Assembly: GCF_036421915.1 (NCBI RefSeq)
Contig: NZ_JAZGOM010000004.1
Direction: 5' to 3' (one strand)
Length of the DNA: 64,000 nucleotides
From: Georgenia_A wangjunii
GTDB taxonomy: Bacteria; Actinomycetota; Actinomycetes; Actinomycetales; Actinomycetaceae
Shown: piece by piece, positions 59,066-64,000 of the stretch
Layout: each line of letters opens with the position of its first letter
Position numbering within the stretch: the first letter of the stretch is position 1
Made by a program: the position numbers and the translations under genes
Notes under the pieces: generated by a model
The model's database searches: none
What the model was told of the DNA's origin: nothing
The model's input: only the letters and a program-made list of their open reading frames with translations

Positions 59066-60031
59066 TCAGCGGCTGCCGAAGAGCTGGACGGCGTACGGGC
59101 CGCCGGGGCCCATGACGTAGCCGATACCGACGTGGGTGTGCCTCGCGTTGAGCATGTTGTCGCGGTGGACCGAGGAGTTCTGCCACCACCCGAACATCCA
59201 GGACACGATTGCATCGGGGGACATCGAGGCACCGCCGGTGTTGCGGACGATGTTCTCGCTCACCGTCCAGCCGGCGCCAGCCTCGGCCCCGTTGTTCGGG
59301 TTGTGCTGGAGCACCTGGTTCGAGGCCATCCACCGGGCCCAGTTCTGTGCGACCTGGTCGAGCTGCGGGTCCCGCGCGAGCGTGTGCAGCCCGTTCTGCG
59401 CGCGGTAGTTGTTGAGCATCGCGGTGAGCGCGCCACGCTCCGAGCCCGCGGCGGCGTTGACGGCCGGAGCCTGCTCGGGGGCGCTGCGCTGGGCGGGTTC
59501 GCTGCTCTGCGCAGCGGCACCGTCCTGTGCTGCGGCACCGCTCCGGGCCGCGGGGCGCTGCGCGGCCTGCGCCTCTGCCTCCGCGCGCGCGGCCGCGTCG
59601 GCCGCCTCGGCGAGCGCCTGGCGCTCGGCTGCGCGGCTGGCGGCGTGCGCCTCACGGATGGTGGGGACGTCGGCCTTGGCCACCGAGGCGTCGGCGTCCG
59701 TGGCGTCGAGCGTCCACTCGGCGTCGTCCGGGACAACGACGGGGTCCTCGGTGCGCTCGGGGGTGGCCTCGAGACTGATCGCGGCGAGCGCGGCCTCGTC
59801 GACCCGGTCGTCCGGCGTGATCGTCGCGGCGACGGCGAGGCCACCGGCGAGCGTGAGCGCGAGCGCGGACGAGAGGACGGCCGTGCGCCGGCGAGGCCAC
59901 GCGGCGACGGCCGCGCGGGTGCGGTCGAGGGTGGAGCGGGTGCGATCGAGGGCCGTGCGGGCGGGGTCGCGACGGTCGACGTCATGGTCGCGGGGTGACC
60001 AGGGTGCTGTCACGGGCAGCCTCTCCGACAT
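59066..60031 (-). CDS. Membrane-anchored CAP-domain protein
   Basis: 321-aa protein: cytosolic basic N-terminus (about 1-45), one membrane helix (AVLSSALALTLAGGLAVAAT), an Ala/Glu-rich coiled-coil-like stalk (about 110-165), and a C-terminal CAP/SCP domain: GALTAMLNNYRAQNGLHTLARDPQLDQVAQNWARWM, VSENIVRNTGGASMSPDAIVSWMFGWWQNSSVHRDNML and HTHVGIGYVMGPGG. The His and Glu residues of the CAP site are present. Located outside the membrane, possibly in wall metabolism. I use the ATG at 60029-60031; GATAAT about 70 nt upstream (minus strand, near 60104) is a plausible -10. Confidence 0.88.
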   Translation of the reverse strand: MSERLPVTAPWSPRDHDVDRRDPARTALDRTRSTLDRTRAAVAAWPRRRTAVLSSALALTLAGGLAVAATITPDDRVDEAALAAISLEATPERTEDPVVVPDDAEWTLDATDADASVAKADVPTIREAHAASRAAERQALAEAADAAARAEAEAQAAQRPAARSGAAAQDGAAAQSSEPAQRSAPEQAPAVNAAAGSERGALTAMLNNYRAQNGLHTLARDPQLDQVAQNWARWMASNQVLQHNPNNGAEAGAGWTVSENIVRNTGGASMSPDAIVSWMFGWWQNSSVHRDNMLNARHTHVGIGYVMGPGGPYAVQLFGSR

Positions 60032-60261
60032 CCCCGAGGGCACCGTCCGCGGGGCGCTGAGTGCGCCGTCCGGACTCTCCTCGTCCTTGCCGTCTTTCGG
60101 ATTATCCGAGCCTCGGGGCAGCGGCAGGGAGGGGGATCTGCCCGAGGGCCCACGGCGGAGGGGGCCGCGGATCCGTCCGAGCGTAACCACCGCCCGGTCG
60201 GGAAGTCACGTTTTGATCACGGAGTGTGGCTCATCGCACGGCCAGCGGACCGGCGTGCGGG

Positions 60262-61296
60262 TCAGCCGAGGATGCGCGCGAGGGTCTCGACGAGCCGGGC
60301 GACGTCGTCGTCGGTCGTGTCGAAGGACGCGACCGCCCGGACGACACCCTGCTCCGCGTCCCACGTGAGGACCGGCGCCTGCGCGACGACGGCGGGGAGG
60401 CGCTCGGGCGGCACCGGGATGAAGACGGCGTTGGCCTCGACCGGGTAGACGGGGTCGATTCCGAGCTCGGCCCCCAGCCGGGCGGCGAGGAGGTCGGCGG
60501 CATCGTTGGCGTGCTGGGCGTTGCGGCGCCACAGGTCGTCCGTCAGGAGCGCCGCGAGCTGGGCGGACACGAAACGCGCCTTGGAGGCGAGCTGCGCGCT
60601 CGCCTTGCGCAGGTGCGCGACGGCGTCGGCGAGGTCGGGGTCGCGGACGACGACGGCGTCCCCCAGGAGGAGGCCGTTCTTCGTGCCGCCGAAGGAGAGC
60701 ACGTCGACGCCGGCCGTGGCCTCGCCCAGCCCGAGGCCGAGCCGCACGGCCGCGTTGGCGAGGCGGGCGCCGTCGACGTGGAGCCGTGCGTCGTGCGCGT
60801 GGGTGACGGCGGCGATGGCCGCGAGCTCGGCGGCGGTGTAGACGGTGCCGAGCTCGGTGCTCTGCGTGAGGCTGACGGCGGCGGGCCGGGCGTGGTGGAC
60901 GGACCCGTCGTGGGCCGCGAGGACCGCGGCGACGTCGTCCGCGGCGAGCGTGCCGTCGGCTGTCGGCAGCGCGCGGACGGTGAGGCCGCCGACGAGCTGC
61001 GGCGCCGTGCTCTCGTCGGTGACGACGTGGGCGCGGGCGCTCGTGACGACGGACTCCCAGCGGCGCACGAGGGCCTGGAGGCCCACGACGTTAGCCCCGG
61101 TGCCGTTGAGGACGGGGAAGATCCGGACGCCCGGGCCGAAGGTCTCCTCGGCGAGCTCCGCGAGGACGGCGGTCCAGCGGTCGGCACCGTACGCGGGGGC
61201 GTGGGCGTCGTCGGCCGCCACGAGGGCTGCCATGACCTCGGGGTGGACGCCCGAGGCGTTGTCGCTCCAGAACCCGCGGGCGGGCGAGGCGGTCAT
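60262..61296 (-). CDS. Low-specificity L-threonine aldolase (beta-eliminating lyase family)
   Basis: 344-aa PLP enzyme cleaving threonine/allo-threonine to glycine and acetaldehyde. GFWSDNASGVHPEVMAALVA opens the domain, HVVTDESTAPQLVGG follows, Asp in RLHVDGARLANAAVRLGLGL and the PLP lysine in DVLSFGGTKNGLLLGDAVVV. The ATG at 61294-61296 is used; upstream sequence is Arg-rich. Close relatives of this branch are annotated ltaE, but activity on other beta-hydroxy amino acids is possible. Confidence 0.92.
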   Translation of the reverse strand: MTASPARGFWSDNASGVHPEVMAALVAADDAHAPAYGADRWTAVLAELAEETFGPGVRIFPVLNGTGANVVGLQALVRRWESVVTSARAHVVTDESTAPQLVGGLTVRALPTADGTLAADDVAAVLAAHDGSVHHARPAAVSLTQSTELGTVYTAAELAAIAAVTHAHDARLHVDGARLANAAVRLGLGLGEATAGVDVLSFGGTKNGLLLGDAVVVRDPDLADAVAHLRKASAQLASKARFVSAQLAALLTDDLWRRNAQHANDAADLLAARLGAELGIDPVYPVEANAVFIPVPPERLPAVVAQAPVLTWDAEQGVVRAVASFDTTDDDVARLVETLARILG

Positions 61297-61389
61297 GCGT
61301 GGCTCCAGGGGGCGCAGCGGCGTGTCACCCGGCGAGCGTAGCCGCGGTCGTGAGGGGGCGCGGCGACGCCCCTCGCGGCGTCGCACCGC

Positions 61390-62616
61390 TCACGCGTCGA
61401 CGCTCGCCCGTCGGGTCGCTCGGCGGTACAGGGCCCGACCGGGCGTGGCGCTGATCCCGTGGACCACCGTGGACAGAGCGACGACGAGGGCGCCGGCGGC
61501 GAGCAGCTGAGGATCCATGGCGAGCCGGTCCGCCTCCATCGTGAGGTAGAGGAGCGCCGCGACACCGATGGGACCGAACCACCCGAGGTACATCGCGTCC
61601 GGGAGGGTGAGCCGGAGCGGCCGGCGCAGGAGCAGGACTGCCGGCACCCGGCGCACGAGGAGGACCGCGACGGCGAAGACGATCCCCCGCCATCCCATCT
61701 CCGCCCACTCCCGCCAGGGCAGGATCCCGCCGAGCATGACGAAGAGCGGCAGGACGGCGAAGCGGTTGACCGCGTCGTCGATCGGTTCCTCCCCCGCCCG
61801 CTCGGGTCCCGTCGAGACCCGGTTGAACGCCAGTCCCGCGACGAACACGCCGAGGACGCCGCTCACGCCGAGCACCCCGCACACGCCGAGGACGCCGAGC
61901 GCGAGGAGAAGCGTGAAGAGCAGCGCGGGGGCGGGCTCGGTCGCGCCGTGGGCCTCCCCCTGCTGGAGCCCCCAGCCACCCACGGCACCCAGCACGACAC
62001 CCACGACGACCGCGCCGAGGACCTGCCACGCGATCTCGGCCGCGACCGCGCCGGCGGTGAGCGGTCCGGCGACGGCAACCGCGACGAGCACCAGCGGGAG
62101 CGCCAACCCGTCGTTGGCGCCGGACTCGATGGAGAGGATGCGCCGGACCCGGGCCGGTATGTCCTCCTCCGCGGGCGCGCCGGTGACGACGTTCGAGGAC
62201 AGCACCGGGTCCGTCGGCGTGAGCGCGGCCCCGACCAGCAGGGCGCCCGCGACCGTCGTGCCGAGCACGAGCCCGGCGAGACCCGCCGTCACGGCCGCCA
62301 TGAGCGGCATGGCGACGGCGAGGAGCAGGGCGACGGGGCTGGCGACGGAGCGCAGCTGACCGAAGGGGAAGCGCAGGGCGACCGCCATGACGGAGACCGC
62401 GAGGAGCAGCCGGGCCGCCTCGTGCAGCGGCGCGGCCGTGAGGGAGCCGGTGTGCCAGGGCAGCACGCCGAGCACTGCCGGGCCCGCGAGCACGCCGGCG
62501 ACGAGTCCGATGAGCGGCTCGGACAGCGGAAGGCGTTCGAGTCGGGCGGACAGCGTTGCGACGAGCACCCCGAGCACGCCGACGACGACGAGGAGGACAT
62601 CCATGACGAGCACCAT
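61390..62616 (-). CDS. CPA1-type cation:proton antiporter
   Basis: 408-aa Na+(K+)/H+ antiporter with about 12 helices: LVVVGVLGVLVATLSARLER, VGAALTPTDPVLSSNVVTG (TPTDPVL signature), RRILSIESGANDGLALPLVL (conserved ESGxND with transport Asp), FNRVSTGPERAGEEPIDDAV and FGPIGVAALLYLTMEA. One helix contains the tandem-like LGVLGVCGVLGVSGVLGVFV, matching a short DNA repeat near 61845-61905. Start ATG 62614-62616 with GAGAGG 4 nt upstream; the internal ATG at 62604 is an alternative. No C-terminal regulatory domain. Confidence 0.92.
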   Translation of the reverse strand: MVLVMDVLLVVVGVLGVLVATLSARLERLPLSEPLIGLVAGVLAGPAVLGVLPWHTGSLTAAPLHEAARLLLAVSVMAVALRFPFGQLRSVASPVALLLAVAMPLMAAVTAGLAGLVLGTTVAGALLVGAALTPTDPVLSSNVVTGAPAEEDIPARVRRILSIESGANDGLALPLVLVAVAVAGPLTAGAVAAEIAWQVLGAVVVGVVLGAVGGWGLQQGEAHGATEPAPALLFTLLLALGVLGVCGVLGVSGVLGVFVAGLAFNRVSTGPERAGEEPIDDAVNRFAVLPLFVMLGGILPWREWAEMGWRGIVFAVAVLLVRRVPAVLLLRRPLRLTLPDAMYLGWFGPIGVAALLYLTMEADRLAMDPQLLAAGALVVALSTVVHGISATPGRALYRRATRRASVDA

Positions 62617-62956
62617 GCCCTCTCGGCCCAGACCTCGCAGCACCGTGCCTCGGCGAGGTGGCAACGGCGAGGGTGGGGCACAGCTGCGATGTGCCCCCCG
62701 GCGGCCGGCCCGCCAGGCGACGCCCGGTGCATTGACCCGGAGGAGGCCGACGCCGGCCCGGGACCGTCGGAGGTCCGCGAGACGGGCGGTGGTGAGCTCG
62801 TGCACCTCGGGCAGCGTCGCCCGGACCCGCTGCCGACGCGCCGTCGCCGCCACCGCCGTCTCGCACACCCGATGAGTTCCGGCGCCCCGGGCGGTCGGTA
62901 GGGAGGACGGGCGCGCCGCGCTCGCGCGATGCACCGACCGACACTGGAGTGGCGAG
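62617..62956. other. Divergent intergenic region, 340 bp
   Basis: Lies between the antiporter and the alpha/beta hydrolase. I find no tRNA, hairpin terminator or consensus promoter; frames here are Arg-rich shadows. The two genes' promoters must lie here. Confidence 0.5.
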
Positions 62957-63838
62957 ATGCCGACGACGACCACCACCGACACCCGCACCCTCGACGTGCC
63001 GGGGGCGACGCTGACCTACGACGTGCGCGGCCCGTTGCCGACGGCCGACGGCAGCCCCCCGATCCTCCTCATCGGCCAGCCGATGGATGCGAGCGGCTTC
63101 GGCACGCTCGCCTCGTTCTTCCCCGACCGGACCGTCGTGACCTACGACCCGCGGGGCCTCGGGCGCAGCACCCGGAGCGACGGCAGCGACGCACAGACCC
63201 CCGAGCAGCAGGCGGACGACCTCCACCGGCTCATCGGTGCGCTCGGCGCCGGGCCGGTGGATCTCTTCGGCAGCAGCGGGGGCGCCGTCACCGCGCTGTG
63301 CCTTGCGGCGACGTGGCCGGACGACGTCCGCACCGTCGTCGCGCACGAGCCCCCGATGCTCTCCGTCCTGCCCGACGCCGAGCATGCCCTCGCCGCCGGG
63401 CGCCGCGTCGGGGAGATCTACCGGGAGCGGGGCTGGGGGTGGGGCATGGCTGCGTTCATCGCCCTCACGTCGTGGCAGGGCGAGCTCACTGCGGAGTTCG
63501 GGAACGACATCCCGGCCCCGGGCACGTTCGGCATGCCGTCCGACGACGACGGCACCCGCGACGACCCCCTGCTGTCGGGTGTAGCGGACGCGATCACTGC
63601 GTACACCCCCGACGTCTCGGCCCTCCGGGACGGGATCCCACGCGTCGTGCTCGCCGCCGGCATCGAGAGCAAGGGGATCCTCACGTGGCGGGCGAGCGCC
63701 GCGCTGGCGGAGGCTCTCGGGCAGGAGCTGACCGTCTTCCCGAGCAACCACGGCGGGTTCCTCGGGGGTGAGTTCGGCCAGACGGGGCAGCCCGAGGCCT
63801 TCGCCGCACGCCTGCGGGAGGTGCTCGGCGAGGGATGA
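62957..63838 (+). CDS. Alpha/beta-fold hydrolase
   Basis: 293-aa cytosolic hydrolase of the epoxide hydrolase/lipase-like group: oxyanion region PPILLIGQPMDASGF, VVTYDPRGLGRSTRSDGSDA, nucleophile Ser in VDLFGSSGGAVTALCLAATWP (GSSGG rather than GxSxG with small residues), an acid in the region VVLAAGIESKG and the catalytic His in FPSNHGGFLGGEFGQTGQP. ATG 62957 with GGAG about 8 nt upstream. No signal peptide. Substrate unknown. Confidence 0.9.
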   Translation: MPTTTTTDTRTLDVPGATLTYDVRGPLPTADGSPPILLIGQPMDASGFGTLASFFPDRTVVTYDPRGLGRSTRSDGSDAQTPEQQADDLHRLIGALGAGPVDLFGSSGGAVTALCLAATWPDDVRTVVAHEPPMLSVLPDAEHALAAGRRVGEIYRERGWGWGMAAFIALTSWQGELTAEFGNDIPAPGTFGMPSDDDGTRDDPLLSGVADAITAYTPDVSALRDGIPRVVLAAGIESKGILTWRASAALAEALGQELTVFPSNHGGFLGGEFGQTGQPEAFAARLREVLGEG

Positions 63839-63926
63839 CCCACCCGCGGTACCCGGCGAGGGATGGCCTTCGCCGAGTACCTGGCGAGGGTTGACACAGT
63901 CCGGGCTACCCGGCCGCCCCGGGCAT

Positions 63927-63960
63927 GACGAAGGCCGCCTCCGGGGAGGCGGCCTTCGTC
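63927..63960. terminator. Strong hairpin terminator near the window end
   Basis: GACGAAGGCCGCCTCC / GGAGGCGGCCTTCGTC, 16-bp perfect stem, about 90 bp after the hydrolase stop. The 90 bp before it contain near-direct repeats TACCCGGCGAGGG / TACCTGGCGAGGG and a TTGACA at 63891-63896 with no matching -10. Confidence 0.8.
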
Positions 63961-64000
63961 ACGGGGTGACCGGTGGCCTGCGCGAGGCAGGCCACGAGCT

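Noticed and set aside
60031..60261. c-di-AMP riboswitch ahead of the CAP-domain gene
   Set aside because: Such switches precede some actinobacterial wall genes, but the leader is too short and none of the conserved sequence is recognisable.
63906..64000. Possible 3' end of a minus-strand gene (LVACLAQATGHPVTKAASPE..., stop at 63906)
   Set aside because: Codon bias fits, but the frame runs through a perfect 16-bp terminator stem and only about 30 codons are visible.

Overview
This 64 kb window is chromosomal DNA of a very high-GC actinobacterium. GTG starts are common, stop/start overlaps (GTGA, ATGA) join many genes, ten genes have a -10 hexamer 6-8 nt before the start codon (leaderless mRNAs), and the gene families are typical of Micrococcales (DasR-like GntR regulator with a GlcNAc-type PTS permease, DUF3039, DUF2017-ClpS-MurI, EttA, LPXTG proteins). 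A genus near Georgenia/Cellulomonas is my inference. I see no phage, transposase, integrase or CRISPR array. Two assembly joins are visible: a 94-nt G run plus N (4761-4855), and an N at 32273 flanked by a perfect 162-bp repeat.

Layout. 1-8.2 kb: DasR-like regulator (partial) divergent from a GlcNAc-type PTS IIC across dre-like operators; malQ; a ptsI-glbO-tesB operon. 8.4-12.2 kb: an overlapping cassette of SDR, glycoside hydrolase-glycosyltransferase fusion and a small CPxCG-tailed protein. 12.4-20.3 kb: two secreted LPXTG proteins (an alpha/beta hydrolase and a GH20 hexosaminidase) sharing a duplicated C-terminal module, each followed by the same terminator and a methyltransferase; the first methyltransferase copy is a pseudogene. 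20.4-28.2 kb: topoisomerase IB, thioesterase, ettA, an SSB-like protein and a dynamin-like GTPase pair. 28.3-38 kb: four tRNAs, MFS and EamA transporters, orn, tusA-yeeE, a ChbG/YdjC deacetylase, an ATP-grasp enzyme, bcp and two small conserved genes. 38-46.6 kb: rph-rdgB, ppc, clpS-DUF2017-murI-MBL, pncB. 46.6-64 kb: a padR-HAAS pair, DUF3039-helicase, nagB, two ABC exporters, HU, AKR, DUF72, a CAP-domain protein, threonine aldolase, a CPA1 antiporter and an alpha/beta hydrolase.

Theme. Amino-sugar genes recur: regulator and PTS permease (0-2.3 kb), enzyme I (5 kb), surface GH20 hexosaminidase (16 kb), ChbG-type deacetylase (34 kb) and nagB (50.6 kb). Together they suggest release of GlcNAc at the cell wall, PTS uptake as GlcNAc-6-P, and entry into glycolysis through NagB. 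nagA and the PTS EIIB/EIIA/HPr parts are not in the window.

The least ordinary items are the SDR/GH-GT/CPxCG cassette, the segmental duplication that built the surface module and left a decayed methyltransferase, and the tandem duplication that moved a GTPase start site. None can be shown from sequence alone to be a new system.
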